Source: Epilithonimonas zeae (GTDB taxonomy: Bacteria > Bacteroidota > Bacteroidia > Flavobacteriales > Weeksellaceae). From it: 64,000 bases of DNA. Each line of letters starts with the position of its first letter. Position 1 is the stretch's first letter. Below, piece by piece: positions 26,856 to 37,565 of the stretch. The position numbers and the translations under genes are program-made. Location of the stretch: positions 868,001 to 932,000 of the forward strand of contig NZ_CP075338.1 of assembly GCF_023278365.1 (NCBI RefSeq), in the 5' to 3' direction. The notes below the pieces were generated by a model, which was given only the letters and a program-made list of their open reading frames with translations, made no database searches and was not told the origin of the DNA.

Positions 26856-27305
26856 ATGAGAAAATTAAATTTTTGTGTATTACTGATTTTTCCTTTGCTA
26901 GGAAGTGCTCAGTCAGTCATTGGAAATATTAACTCCGGTGCTGTTTCTGAGAATTCTTTCAACCATTCTGTAGGAGAAATCTATGTAATACCATCTAATC
27001 CGGAAGATGCAAATTCCGGAACACTGGGAATCCTATACCAAACTACTCTAAAGGTTTTAGGTATTAATGAAATTTTGAAGGATGAAATTAAAATCTATCC
27101 TAATCCAACAACCGATTTTATCAATCTAAAATTAAGCTCAAAAACTAAAATTGACGAAGCTGTTATTTACGACAATTCAGGCAGAATTATTTTAAAAACA
27201 AAAGTAGAATCGGATAAGATAGATTTACGTTCCCTAAATACAGGAATTTATCTACTTTATTTCACCAACACAGACATCAAACCTATAAAAATTATAAAAA
27301 AATAA
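26856..27305 (+). CDS. Secreted protein with T9SS type A sorting domain
   Basis: 149 residues: signal peptide (ends GSAQ), a short N-terminal part with GNINSGAVSENSF, then a C-terminal type A sorting domain about 75-149 with IKIYPNPTTDFINLKL and LNTGIYLLYFT. The T9SS exports and anchors such proteins at the cell surface. The cargo part is only about 55 residues, so the protein is little more than a tag plus a short segment. The next gene starts 7 nt later, which suggests one unit. Confidence 0.85.
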   Translation: MRKLNFCVLLIFPLLGSAQSVIGNINSGAVSENSFNHSVGEIYVIPSNPEDANSGTLGILYQTTLKVLGINEILKDEIKIYPNPTTDFINLKLSSKTKIDEAVIYDNSGRIILKTKVESDKIDLRSLNTGIYLLYFTNTDIKPIKIIKK

Positions 27306-27312
27306 AAACCAA

Positions 27313-28419
27313 ATGAAAAAACTCTACATCGCTTTAAGCTTATTTTTAGCTTCATTAGCTTATTCCCAGGTTCCACAGGCTTTCAGTTATCAAACAATTG
27401 CCTTCAATTCTGCAGGTGCGCCAATTGCTAATGGAAATGTAAATTTAAGAATCAGCATTCTAGACAATTCTGCATCAGGAACTGTTTTATATACTGAGAC
27501 CCATACAAAAACAACCAATTCTAAAGGTTTGGTTAATCTTAATATCGGACAAGGAACTGCGACTATAGGAAACTTCGGTGGAATCAATTGGGGAACGAAT
27601 ACAAAATTTGTAAAAGTTGAAATGGACCCAGCTGGAGGAAGTAATTATACGAATGTTGGAGTGAATCAGTTGATGAGTGTACCTTATGCTCAGGTTAGCA
27701 AAACTGTTGTGACTGGTCCGGGACAAGGAATTACTTTGGTTTCTCCAAATGGAACAAATTATACTTTAAATGTAAGTGATTCTGGAACACTAAGTTTACC
27801 CACAAGTTCTAGTTCAACTAACTCAACAATTCCTACAAATCTGTATATGCTTGGGTCATATAACTCATATAATACTGCAAGTGCGGAATTGCTTAGATTA
27901 AGCTCTGGTGATAAAATTGGCTATAAATATTTGGCTGCAAATAGTAAAATCAAATTTGCAGCTGGTCAAAATTCTGGAGCGCAAATTTATGGAACAAGTA
28001 CAGGCAGTGATATTATACCAAATGGAAATGACTACCTTATAAATTCAAATGGTTTTTATCAGGTGAAGTTAAATGTAACTGGTGTAAGTGGTGGAAATGT
28101 ATTCTATAGTGTAAATTTTAATAATTTCACACCGTCTTTGTATTTTAATACTGGTAGTCCTAATGTGTTATTCAATTATTACGATGAAGCAACAAATCAG
28201 TTTAGTTTTTTTGTATTTGGGGTCACAAATACATATGGTAATAAATTTAAAATATCTCTTCCTAATGAGAGTTTGGGAGATAATCTAAGTGATGGTAATT
28301 TAGATATTAACGGAGATTTTATAAGTTTCCCTGGCACTAATTCTTCTTCTCAAAACTTTTCGGTTATATTTAAGTTGAATTTTGATGGGACTGGAACATA
28401 TACTGTAACTAAGCTATAA
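27313..28419 (+). CDS. Secreted beta-rich protein, adhesin-like N-terminus
   Basis: 368 residues with a signal peptide ending LAYSQ. Residues 20-130 (VPQAFSYQTIAFNSAGAPI, WGTNTKFVKVEMD, NQLMSVPYAQVS) match a domain common at the start of Bacteroidota surface and tail-fibre-like proteins. A Ser/Thr-rich linker is at about 155-172. The C-terminal 200 residues (LYMLGSYNSYNT, KIKFAAGQ) resemble SusE/SusF-type glycan-binding modules. It lacks its own T9SS tag. Function probably surface binding; ligand unknown. Confidence 0.7.
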   Translation: MKKLYIALSLFLASLAYSQVPQAFSYQTIAFNSAGAPIANGNVNLRISILDNSASGTVLYTETHTKTTNSKGLVNLNIGQGTATIGNFGGINWGTNTKFVKVEMDPAGGSNYTNVGVNQLMSVPYAQVSKTVVTGPGQGITLVSPNGTNYTLNVSDSGTLSLPTSSSSTNSTIPTNLYMLGSYNSYNTASAELLRLSSGDKIGYKYLAANSKIKFAAGQNSGAQIYGTSTGSDIIPNGNDYLINSNGFYQVKLNVTGVSGGNVFYSVNFNNFTPSLYFNTGSPNVLFNYYDEATNQFSFFVFGVTNTYGNKFKISLPNESLGDNLSDGNLDINGDFISFPGTNSSSQNFSVIFKLNFDGTGTYTVTKL

Positions 28420-28421
28420 CT

Positions 28422-28447
28422 AAAAGAGGCAAATGCCTCTTTTTTTA
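28422..28447 (+). terminator. Intrinsic terminator
   Basis: AAAAGAGGCA (28422-28431) pairs with TGCCTCTTTT (28434-28443), followed by a T-run, 2 nt after the stop. Confidence 0.9.
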
Positions 28448-28514
28448 TTTTAATTAACAAGAAAAACACTCAAAAATCATATTTCTGATATTAGAAAATT
28501 ATTATAAAAATCAC

Positions 28515-28522
28515 TAAATTTG
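28515..28522 (+). promoter_or_regulatory. Bacteroidota -7 element (TAAATTTG) for icd
   Basis: Exact TAnnTTTG match 39 nt upstream of the icd start, downstream of the preceding terminator. Position and isolation make a true promoter likely. Confidence 0.55.
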
Positions 28523-28543
28523 TATGTTTTGAAAAAACAGTAA

Positions 28544-30781
<2,238 letters not shown>

Positions 30782-30802
30782 TTCTCGATCTTGATATAGA
30801 TG

Positions 30803-30830
30803 AAAAGCTCCTTTTTTAAGGGGCTTTTTT
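30803..30830 (+). terminator. Intrinsic terminator after icd
   Basis: AAAAGCTCCTT (30803-30813) pairs with AAGGGGCTTTT (30818-30828) with one G-U pair and a following T-run. Confidence 0.75.
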
Positions 30831-31079
30831 GTTTGTCTAAACTTTTTTTAAACACTAATGGAACAATTTGATTGCTGAATTTTTCAACCATTAAGAACAT
30901 TTAAGTTAGTAAGTAATTAAGAAAAATCAAATTGATTTTTTATAAGCACAATGCTAAAAGCAAAGCTCATCTTAATATTCTAAATTCCTTAATAAAAATC
31001 TTAATGGTTTAAAATAAAAATTTCCGTAATAATCTAATTTCGGAGAGATGAATTTCATAGTACATTATAAATTTTAAGT

Positions 31080-31134
31080 TTTGGCTAAAGCCAAATAGAT
31101 TGTATTTAAAAATGGAAACGGGCTAAAGCCCGTT
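31080..31134. repeat. Pair of GGCTAAAGCC hairpins in a gene-free stretch
   Basis: The 402-bp gap 30782-31183 holds the icd terminator and two short hairpins with the same core: TTTGGCTAAAGCCAAA at 31080-31095 and AACGGGCTAAAGCCCGTT at 31117-31134. Each has a 4-nt loop (TAAA). They look like REP-type dispersed repeats of Bacteroidota. Nothing else was recognised in the gap. Confidence 0.6.
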
Positions 31135-31183
31135 CCTACTGATATTTAACAATATCATTTGTGAAAATTTGTATTTAAGAAAA

Positions 31184-31522
31184 CTAAATTTTATCCTCCA
31201 CAATCACCTTTCGATGCTCCCTTCCCCAAATAATCATTTCCTGAATAATATTTCCAAACGTTCTGCAATATTCCGTTGGTTCATATTCAATTAAAACAGG
31301 AGTTTCCGGATAAACATTTCGCTTAACCAGCTTATTCATTTCCATTTCTTTCAATTCTTTTGAAAGCATTCTTGTAGTAATTCCCGGAATACTTCTTTCA
31401 ATCTCACGGAAACGTCTGTTACCGTTACAAAGCGAGTTGATAACAGGAATTCTCCACTTTCCGCCAATGAAATAAAGGGTGTCCTGTAAAGCTCTAAGCT
31501 CTTCTGTCTGATCTCTTTCCAT
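31184..31522 (-). CDS. HxlR-type winged-helix regulator
   Basis: 112 residues from ATG 31522 (MERDQTEELRAL); the frame extends 8 codons upstream to another ATG, but these would cover the operator-like region. The HTH reads YFIGGKWRIPVINSL...RFREIERSIPGITTRMLSKELKEME, the standard HxlR domain, followed by VYPETPVLIEYEPTEYCRT. It is divergent from an SDR dehydrogenase, the usual arrangement for a local repressor responding to a reactive compound. Repeated TGATACTG sequences lie in the gap near 31547-31578 and could be its operators. Confidence 0.9.
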   Translation of the reverse strand: MERDQTEELRALQDTLYFIGGKWRIPVINSLCNGNRRFREIERSIPGITTRMLSKELKEMEMNKLVKRNVYPETPVLIEYEPTEYCRTFGNIIQEMIIWGREHRKVIVEDKI

Positions 31523-31625
31523 AATTGCAAAGTTAAATGATATCATTGATGATACTGATATACTCTGTGATACTGGTTACAAAAGTATATCAATTTGCAA
31601 TAATTTTGTCAAAAATTTTAAAACA

Positions 31626-32372
31626 ATGAGTACATTTAATAACAAATTAGCCATCGTAACGGGCGGAAACAGCGGAATTGGATATGCAACCGCAAAAGAA
31701 TTAATTGCAAATGGAGCAAAAGTAATCATCACAGGAAGACGAAGAGAAGCTGTTGAAAAAGCTGCGGAAGAATTGGGAGCCATTCCGTTTGTAGCCGATC
31801 AGGGAAAACTGGAAGATATTGAAACGTTAAAAGCTGATGTTGAAAAACAATTTGGAAAAGTAGATATTTTGTTCATCAATGCAGGAATCACAGGAACTTT
31901 AGGCTCTATCGAAAATATGAGTGCTGAAAATTTTGACAATGTGATGGGTATTAATTTCAGAGGAGCTTATTTTACTTTGAGTAAATTTATTCCTCTACTG
32001 AGCGATGGCGCTTCGGTGGTATTCCTTTCATCGAATGTTGCCACAACTTCCAAACCCAACAGCTCGATTTATCAGGCAAGTAAAGCAGCTCTAAATTCTA
32101 TTGCAAAAACAGCCGCTGCCGAATTGGCACCAAGGAAAATCAGAGTAAATTTGGTAAGTCCAGGCCCGACAAAAACAGAAATTATGACAAAAGCCGGATT
32201 GGACGAAAAAACCCTGGAAGGTCTTGATGAATGGCTGATCAGCGGAATTCCTTTACAAAAAATGGGAACTGCGGAAGATGTTGCCAAAGCTGTTGTTTAC
32301 TTATCAGACAATTCTGTGGCAAGCTTTATGACGGGGACTGAAATCCTTATCGATGGCGGAATGATTTTATAA
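31626..32372 (+). CDS. SDR family oxidoreductase
   Basis: 248-residue classical short-chain dehydrogenase. VTGGNSGIGYATAKEL is the cofactor-binding TGxxxGxG motif; FINAGITG the NAG motif; YQASKAALNS contains catalytic Tyr and Lys; VNLVSPGPTKTE follows. The GRRREA after strand 2 suggests NADP use. Divergent from, and probably repressed by, the HxlR regulator. Substrate unknown. Confidence 0.92.
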   Translation: MSTFNNKLAIVTGGNSGIGYATAKELIANGAKVIITGRRREAVEKAAEELGAIPFVADQGKLEDIETLKADVEKQFGKVDILFINAGITGTLGSIENMSAENFDNVMGINFRGAYFTLSKFIPLLSDGASVVFLSSNVATTSKPNSSIYQASKAALNSIAKTAAAELAPRKIRVNLVSPGPTKTEIMTKAGLDEKTLEGLDEWLISGIPLQKMGTAEDVAKAVVYLSDNSVASFMTGTEILIDGGMIL

Positions 32373-32394
32373 TCCAATTTTTTTTATTACTTGG

Positions 32395-32437
32395 AATGCA
32401 GCGGCTGGAAGTTTTTCAAACTTCCAGCCGCTGCATT
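32395..32437 (+). terminator. Long perfect hairpin after the SDR gene
   Basis: Arms 32395-32414 and 32418-32437 form a 20-bp perfect inverted repeat with a 3-nt loop. The core is GCAGCGGCTGGAAG. A short TTTTCC tail follows. It is unusually long for an intrinsic terminator here and may be a dispersed repeat doing that job. Confidence 0.65.
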
Positions 32438-32470
32438 TTCCATCAAATATTCAACTTCAAAAAATACGGA

Positions 32471-32538
32471 TTCACCTATTCATTTGTCCGGTTCGCCTAA
32501 TCTTCGATTTCAAAACTGCACATAAGCATCTACTTTTG
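32471..32538 (+). promoter_or_regulatory. Predicted LytTR operator and promoter of the cytochrome P460-like operon
   Basis: Direct half-sites TTCACCT (32471-32477) and TTCGCCT (32492-32498) are 21 bp apart, with TGTCCGG between them. A -7 element TACTTTTG lies at 32531-32538, 32 nt after the second half-site. The same set recurs at 36009-36076 in front of the DUF1223 gene, with the identical context ATCTACTTTTGAATCA. Two direct half-sites two helical turns apart fit LytTR regulators, one of which is encoded between the two promoters. Confidence 0.65.
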
Positions 32539-32567
32539 AATCATAAAAATTAAAAAAACGAATTATT

Positions 32568-33545
32568 ATGGATACGGTAAAAAAGAAAAAAAGTCCCATT
32601 GCCATTGCTTTTCTGGTGATTTTGGGAATCTTTGGAGGATTACAGATTTTCAATCAGCCATTGGAAGGGAAAGCAACAACAAAACAAATTGAAGCACCTC
32701 GTGAAGTGATCTCTATTTTGGAAAATTCCTGTTTCAACTGTCATTCAAATCAGCAAAATCTGAGCTGGTATGATAAAATCGCTCCCATTTCCTGGGCAGT
32801 AAACAAAGATGTGAAAAGAGCCAGAGAAGTTCTTAACTTCTCAGAATATGATGTGTCTCCGGCGGAACATAAGGGAAATATGTATGCTATTCTTAATATG
32901 ATGCAAAGCGGAAAAATGCCGCTACATAACTACACGCTCCTTCATCCGTCTGCAAAAATTACACAACAGGATATTGATGTCATTAAAAAATACACCCTTT
33001 CATTAGCCAGTGCAAATCCTGCAAAAAAAGAAGAAAAAATTATTCATCAAAATATTAAAATCTCTGAAAATAATACGCCTTCAAAATTTCCGGTTTCACC
33101 CAACGGCGTAAAATATACCGACGATTATAAAAACTGGAAAGTCATCAGTATGAGTACCCTTTTTGACAATTCGGTGAGAGTGATTTACGGAAATGATATT
33201 GCTGTAAAAGCCATTGAAACAGAAAATTTTCACCCGTGGCCGGATGGAAGTATGGTTGTAAAATCAGTTTGGAAGCAGGAAAAATTAGCCGATGGAGAAA
33301 TCAGAGCCGGAGAATTTGTAAACGCACAATTTATGGTTAAAGATTCGAAAAAATATACCGATACCGAAGGTTGGGGATTTGCGAAATTTTCAGGACCGGA
33401 TCTTCATCCCACAGGAAAAACAGCAGATTTTGCCAGAGAATCCTGCATCGCCTGTCACCGCCAGTTAGCAGAAAAAACAGGATATCTTTTTGATGTTCCT
33501 ATGAAAGTAAATACCGAAAGATTAATTAAAAACCTTCAGAAATAA
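32568..33545 (+). CDS. Heme-binding domain / cytochrome P460 family protein
   Basis: 325 residues, one N-terminal membrane anchor (about 10-28), then a periplasmic part. First c-type heme site CFNCH (C55, C58, H59) sits in a heme-binding domain with WYDKIAPISWAVNKDV and GKMPLHNYTLLHP. Residues about 170-325 resemble cytochrome P460, with a second heme site CIACH (C293, C296, H297). The P460 group includes enzymes acting on hydroxylamine or NO-type compounds, but many members have no known substrate. Overlaps the next lipoprotein start by 1 nt. Likely under the LytTR operator upstream. Confidence 0.85.
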   Translation: MDTVKKKKSPIAIAFLVILGIFGGLQIFNQPLEGKATTKQIEAPREVISILENSCFNCHSNQQNLSWYDKIAPISWAVNKDVKRAREVLNFSEYDVSPAEHKGNMYAILNMMQSGKMPLHNYTLLHPSAKITQQDIDVIKKYTLSLASANPAKKEEKIIHQNIKISENNTPSKFPVSPNGVKYTDDYKNWKVISMSTLFDNSVRVIYGNDIAVKAIETENFHPWPDGSMVVKSVWKQEKLADGEIRAGEFVNAQFMVKDSKKYTDTEGWGFAKFSGPDLHPTGKTADFARESCIACHRQLAEKTGYLFDVPMKVNTERLIKNLQK

Positions 33546-33982
33546 TGAAAAAAATACTATTGATCGCGATGTCTGTTTGTGCATTATTCACAGCCTGCAA
33601 AATCGACGAACCGGATAAAGATTTACACCGTGTGATTTTCAACCCAGGAAATTTGAAATTTCTCTCAACATCTTTAAATACGGTGAAAGAAACATCATCT
33701 GCCTTATACGGAAATCAGGAAGCTCTGAAATCTTTACAGGAAAACCATCAGCCAAAACCTGATTCAGAATTTAAATTAGTGACCTGGAAATATCACGAAA
33801 ATCCGCAATATATCGGTGGAACCATTAACGGAGAGTTAATAAGCGTAGAAACTTTGAAAACCGATAAAAACGGAAATATTTCTTATCAGTTAAAAACAGG
33901 TTCCCAAACCGAGAATAACCCTACAAATAAAGAAGAAAGAATAAAATATATAATGAGTTACAACCCCGTCGTAAGACCATAA
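33545..33982 (+). CDS. Predicted lipoprotein, co-transcribed with the P460-like gene
   Basis: 145 residues with signal peptide and lipobox FTAC (Cys18). The ATG shares its A with the TAA stop of the upstream gene, so translation is coupled. The mature part carries strands such as FKLVTWKYHENPQYIGG and no known domain. It probably works with the membrane cytochrome in the periplasm; that is inference from coupling. Confidence 0.75.
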   Translation: MKKILLIAMSVCALFTACKIDEPDKDLHRVIFNPGNLKFLSTSLNTVKETSSALYGNQEALKSLQENHQPKPDSEFKLVTWKYHENPQYIGGTINGELISVETLKTDKNGNISYQLKTGSQTENNPTNKEERIKYIMSYNPVVRP

Positions 33983-34186
33983 TAACAGTAAAAGTGAAAT
34001 GCGAAGATCTAGAGTTGAGCAATCGGCTCTGGATTTTTGTAAAGTGAAATCTGAATTGTCAATTCGCTTCGCTTGTGAATTTTTCCATTTTGAAGATTAA
34101 CAGTTGACTTGCCCAGCAAAATTCACAATTCACTATTAAATTCAACGCATTTTACCTACCTTAACATTTTTAAAATTCGCAGTTTG

Positions 34187-35203
34187 ATGCAACAGCAAAA
34201 AATAAAAATTTCACCAGCCGTCATCTGGATAAGTTCCATCTTTTTGGGAGCTTTATCTTCGGTTCCGCAGCTCGCTTCCCACGCTTTCAACTGGAAGGAA
34301 GCAGTCGTGAATTCCGCTATCACAGCGGCTTTTTCCATCATTATGTGGTATCTCAACATTTATATGCTCAATCAAAGTTCAGGAAAGAGAAGGCAGCAGA
34401 TTTCGTATTCGAGGCTGATGGTGATCCTGGCTTTCGGAATGGTCGTGATGTTTGGTCTGGCCTGGGTACAGCAGCTTATTTTGTCACACATAAATTTTGG
34501 CCCAACGATGCTGATGGTCGAGGTTCGCGGGATTTTAATCAACCTTGTTTGCTATATGTTTTTAACCTTGCTTCAAAACAATTACACTGGGCAGCAGGTT
34601 CAATTGGAACTGGAAAAAGTAAAAAGTGATAATCTCGGAGCTCAGTTTGAATTATTAAAACAACAGATCAATCCTCATTTTCTTTTTAATAGCCTAAATA
34701 CATTAAAATCAATGGCGGAAACCAATGATTCTGAAACGGTTGATTTCATTATGAAACTCTCCGATTTCTATAGATTTACCTTAGAAAGCAGAAAATTAGA
34801 CTTGATTACCGTTCAGGAAGAAATGAAAATTATCGATTCATATATTTTCCTGCAAAAAGCCCGTTTTGGGGATGGAATTACCTTGACGAACGAACTCAAT
34901 AATGATGTTTTAAAAACATTAATTCCACCTTTTACCTTACAATTATTAGTTGAAAATTGCATTAAACACAATGTAGTTTCACAAAGCAAGCCTTTACACA
35001 TCAGGATTTATAATGCTGAAAATAAATTAATTATTGAAAATCCAATTCAGAAGAAAATGACCGTTGAAGATTCATTGGGAATTGGGCTTGATAATGTAAA
35101 ACTACGCTACAAACATCTTGTAGAACAGGAAATAGAAATTAATTCAGACGAAAAAACTTTTCAAATAAAACTCCCATTTATTAATGAATATCATCATCAT
35201 TGA
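34187..35203 (+). CDS. LytS-type sensor histidine kinase
   Basis: 338 residues from ATG 34187 (MQQQKIKIS); the frame extends 26 codons upstream without good character. Four membrane helices (about 10-130) form the sensor part. Next comes the His_kinase domain with QQINPHFLFNSLNTLKSM (phospho-accepting histidine), and an HATPase region with LLVENCIKHNV and GIGLDNVKLRY. No extracytoplasmic sensing domain is visible, so the signal is read in the membrane. Its end overlaps the LytTR regulator gene by 20 nt. Confidence 0.92.
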   Translation: MQQQKIKISPAVIWISSIFLGALSSVPQLASHAFNWKEAVVNSAITAAFSIIMWYLNIYMLNQSSGKRRQQISYSRLMVILAFGMVVMFGLAWVQQLILSHINFGPTMLMVEVRGILINLVCYMFLTLLQNNYTGQQVQLELEKVKSDNLGAQFELLKQQINPHFLFNSLNTLKSMAETNDSETVDFIMKLSDFYRFTLESRKLDLITVQEEMKIIDSYIFLQKARFGDGITLTNELNNDVLKTLIPPFTLQLLVENCIKHNVVSQSKPLHIRIYNAENKLIIENPIQKKMTVEDSLGIGLDNVKLRYKHLVEQEIEINSDEKTFQIKLPFINEYHHH

Positions 35204-35951
35204 AGACGAATTCCGGGCGGCAAAATCGCTTCAGAATTTAATATTAGACTTAAAACCGGACGCTAAAATCCTTGGCGTTTACGACAGCATCGAAATGAGT
35301 GTCGAAGCGTTGTCAAAGGATATGAAACCCGATCTGATTTTTATGGATATCCATCTGTCAGACGGACTTTCCTTTGAAATTTTCAAGCAGATCGAAATTA
35401 CTTGTCCGGTGGTTTTTTGCACCGCTTTCGACCAATATATGTTAGACGCTTTTAAAAGTAAAGGCGTCGATTATGTGTTAAAACCTTTCTCCAGAGAAGA
35501 CATTGCGGAGGCGTTGAGAAAAGTGGATGAATTAAAAAAATTCTTTCAGAAAAATGAACTTCCCGATTTAGAAGCTCTGTTAAAAAACATAAATCAGCCA
35601 CAACCGGTAAGCAAAAGCAGTTTCTTGGTTTTTAAAAATCAAAAATATACGACGATTCTTACGGAAAACATTGCTTATTTCTATATTCACAACGAGATTA
35701 CCCATCTCGTAACTTTTGATAAAGAACAGTTTCAGCTGACTCAATCTTTGGGACAGGTTGCCGAACAGGTTTCTGATAAACAATTTTTCAGGGTAAACCG
35801 ACAGTATTTGGTCAATTTTAAGGCCATCAAAGAAATGGAGCATTATTTTCAGCGAAAAATATTGGTTAAATTAATTATTGAAACCCCTGAAAAGCTTTTA
35901 ATTAATAAAGAAAAGACGCATAGTTTTTTCACCTGGCTGGAAGACCGTTAA
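35184..35951 (+). CDS. LytTR response regulator
   Basis: 255 residues: receiver domain 1-120 with phosphorylated Asp55 (IFMDIHLSDG) and the acidic pair IEDE at 6-9; LytTR DNA-binding domain about 150-255 with VFKNQKYTTIL and FFRVNRQYLVNF. Coupled to the upstream kinase by overlap. The matching operators at 32471 and 36009 make the flanking genes its likely targets, though this is inferred from position and sequence only. Confidence 0.93.
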   Translation: MNIIIIEDEFRAAKSLQNLILDLKPDAKILGVYDSIEMSVEALSKDMKPDLIFMDIHLSDGLSFEIFKQIEITCPVVFCTAFDQYMLDAFKSKGVDYVLKPFSREDIAEALRKVDELKKFFQKNELPDLEALLKNINQPQPVSKSSFLVFKNQKYTTILTENIAYFYIHNEITHLVTFDKEQFQLTQSLGQVAEQVSDKQFFRVNRQYLVNFKAIKEMEHYFQRKILVKLIIETPEKLLINKEKTHSFFTWLEDR

Positions 35952-36008
35952 CTTCCATTTTCCCGTTTTCATCATTTATCAAAAAAATTCAGGTTTATAT
36001 TTTCAAGG

Positions 36009-36076
36009 TTCACCTTTCATTTTGTCCGGTTGAACCTTTTTTGTATTCTTTTGCGCCCGAAAGGTATCTACTTTTG
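36009..36076 (+). promoter_or_regulatory. Predicted LytTR operator and promoter of the DUF1223 gene
   Basis: Half-sites TTCACCT (36009-36015) and TGAACCT (36031-36037) are 22 bp apart, with TGTCCGG between them. The -7 element TACTTTTG is at 36069-36076, 31 nt after the second half-site and 16 nt before the ATG. This matches the upstream region of the P460-like operon in order, spacing and core sequence. Confidence 0.65.
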
Positions 36077-36092
36077 AATCAAATTAAAAGAA

Positions 36093-36866
36093 ATGATACT
36101 TAAAAACCTAATAGGAACAGCCGCTTTCGTAGCCTTGATGTTCACCGTTTCAGCATTTTCCTGCACCGATAAAGCAGAAGAAACCCTTCAGAATTCTACG
36201 TCAAACAACAATGGTTTTGCCGTTTTGGAACTCTTCACTTCAGAAGGCTGTTCGAGCTGTCCTCCGGCAGATCAGCTGATGGGAGAAATTGAAAAGCAGT
36301 ACAAAGATCAGCCTGTCTACATCCTCGCCTATCACGTCGATTACTGGAATAATCTGGGTTGGAAAGATAAGTTCAGCAGTGTGGAAAATTCTAAGCGTCA
36401 ACAGCAATATGCACAGACTTTACGCTCACAGGTTTACACGCCGCAGCTGATCGTGAACGGTAAAAAAGAATTCATCGGATCTGACCGTGATGCCGTAGAA
36501 AATGCCATTCAAACCGCTTTATTGAATGATAACAATGCCAAGATTGATTTATCCGCTAAAGTTTCTGAGAAAGAAATTAATGTAAATTTTAAAGTTCAAG
36601 AAAACAATCCTCAAAACAAGCTGTTAATCACGTTGGTTGAAAAAAAATCGTCTACCAATGTACAGAAAGGTGAAAATGAAGGCCGTCATTTAATCCATTG
36701 GCAGATTGTTCATCAGCAAAATCAGATTTCTTTGAAAAATTATCCTGAAGGAACTACAACTTTCAAACTTCCAGCAAATTTCAATACCAACGACTGGGAA
36801 ATTATCGGAATGATTCAAAATGTGAAAAGTGGAGCGATTGTAGGATCTGCAGAAGCTTCTTTCTAA
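36093..36866 (+). CDS. DUF1223 family thioredoxin-fold protein
   Basis: 257-residue exported protein; hydrophobic signal followed by a possible lipobox AFSC (Cys24). LELFTSEGCSSCPPADQL carries a CxxC redox pair in the family's typical place, followed by YHVDYWNNLGWKDKFS. The C-terminal part is beta-rich. DUF1223 proteins are periplasmic and of unknown role; the CxxC suggests thiol redox chemistry. It carries the LytTR-type promoter. A repeat hairpin follows, then the DoxX-like gene. Confidence 0.85.
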   Translation: MILKNLIGTAAFVALMFTVSAFSCTDKAEETLQNSTSNNNGFAVLELFTSEGCSSCPPADQLMGEIEKQYKDQPVYILAYHVDYWNNLGWKDKFSSVENSKRQQQYAQTLRSQVYTPQLIVNGKKEFIGSDRDAVENAIQTALLNDNNAKIDLSAKVSEKEINVNFKVQENNPQNKLLITLVEKKSSTNVQKGENEGRHLIHWQIVHQQNQISLKNYPEGTTTFKLPANFNTNDWEIIGMIQNVKSGAIVGSAEASF

Positions 36867-36886
36867 ACATAAATCAACAGTTTTTC

Positions 36887-36962
36887 TGTCATTCTGAATG
36901 GAACAAAACGGAGTGAAGAATCTATTATTCAAGGTTGAGATTCTTCCTTCGTCAGAATGACA
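36887..36962. repeat. Dispersed repeat forming a long imperfect hairpin
   Basis: TGTCATTCTGA (36887-36897) is inverted at 36952-36962, and GAAGAATCT (36915-36923) is inverted as AGATTCTTC (36938-36946). The pattern GTCATTnnGA...GAAGnAATCT is related to the copies at 2068-2303. It sits between the DUF1223 and DoxX-like genes. Confidence 0.65.
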
Positions 36963-37031
36963 ACTCGCAGAAAACTTTGGAAAAATTCAATTAAAAAATT
37001 CAAAATATCAACAATTTAAAACAATAAAAAA

Positions 37032-37418
37032 ATGAAAACAAAAACAACAAAAATCATCTTCTGGTCAGGCGCAATTTTTATGTCATTATGGTTCGGAGCG
37101 AGCGGCTTTTTTGAACTGACAAAAAATCCTGTAGTATGGGACATTACCCGACAATTAGGCTATCCGCCACACTTTATCTACATTTTAGGCGTATTCAAAT
37201 TATCAGGAATTCTGGTTTTATTACTTCCCAACCGATTATTGCGATTGAAAGAATGGGTTTTCGCAGGGATGTTCTTTGATATTATTTTCGCATTCTTTTC
37301 AAAAATCGTCGTACTTGGCTTTCCTGCAACGATTGATGCGATTGTCGCTTTTACAGTGCTTTCGGTGACGTATCTGATGTTCAGAAAATTGTACACCCCT
37401 AGACTAAGCTTTAATTAA
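37032..37418 (+). CDS. DoxX-like family membrane protein
   Basis: 128 residues with four predicted membrane segments, the DoxX/DoxD-like fold. FWSGAIFMSLWFGASGFFEL, LGYPPHFIYILGVFKLSGILVLL and KEWVFAGMFFDIIFAF are typical of the DoxX-like group. Such proteins often appear with redox or thiol stress genes. It lies 165 nt after DUF1223, with the repeat hairpin between, so co-transcription is possible but not certain. Confidence 0.85.
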   Translation: MKTKTTKIIFWSGAIFMSLWFGASGFFELTKNPVVWDITRQLGYPPHFIYILGVFKLSGILVLLLPNRLLRLKEWVFAGMFFDIIFAFFSKIVVLGFPATIDAIVAFTVLSVTYLMFRKLYTPRLSFN

Positions 37419-37565
37419 AATTTTTGAACTAAAATCAGCTCTCATCATTGGGAGTTGGTTTTTACTATCATAAAGTATCTTAAAAAATAGTCGAAAGGAG
37501 CAATGGCACAAAGAAATATTGTAATTTTGGTAGGTTTAATAAATTAATATTTACAAGCTTTTAGT

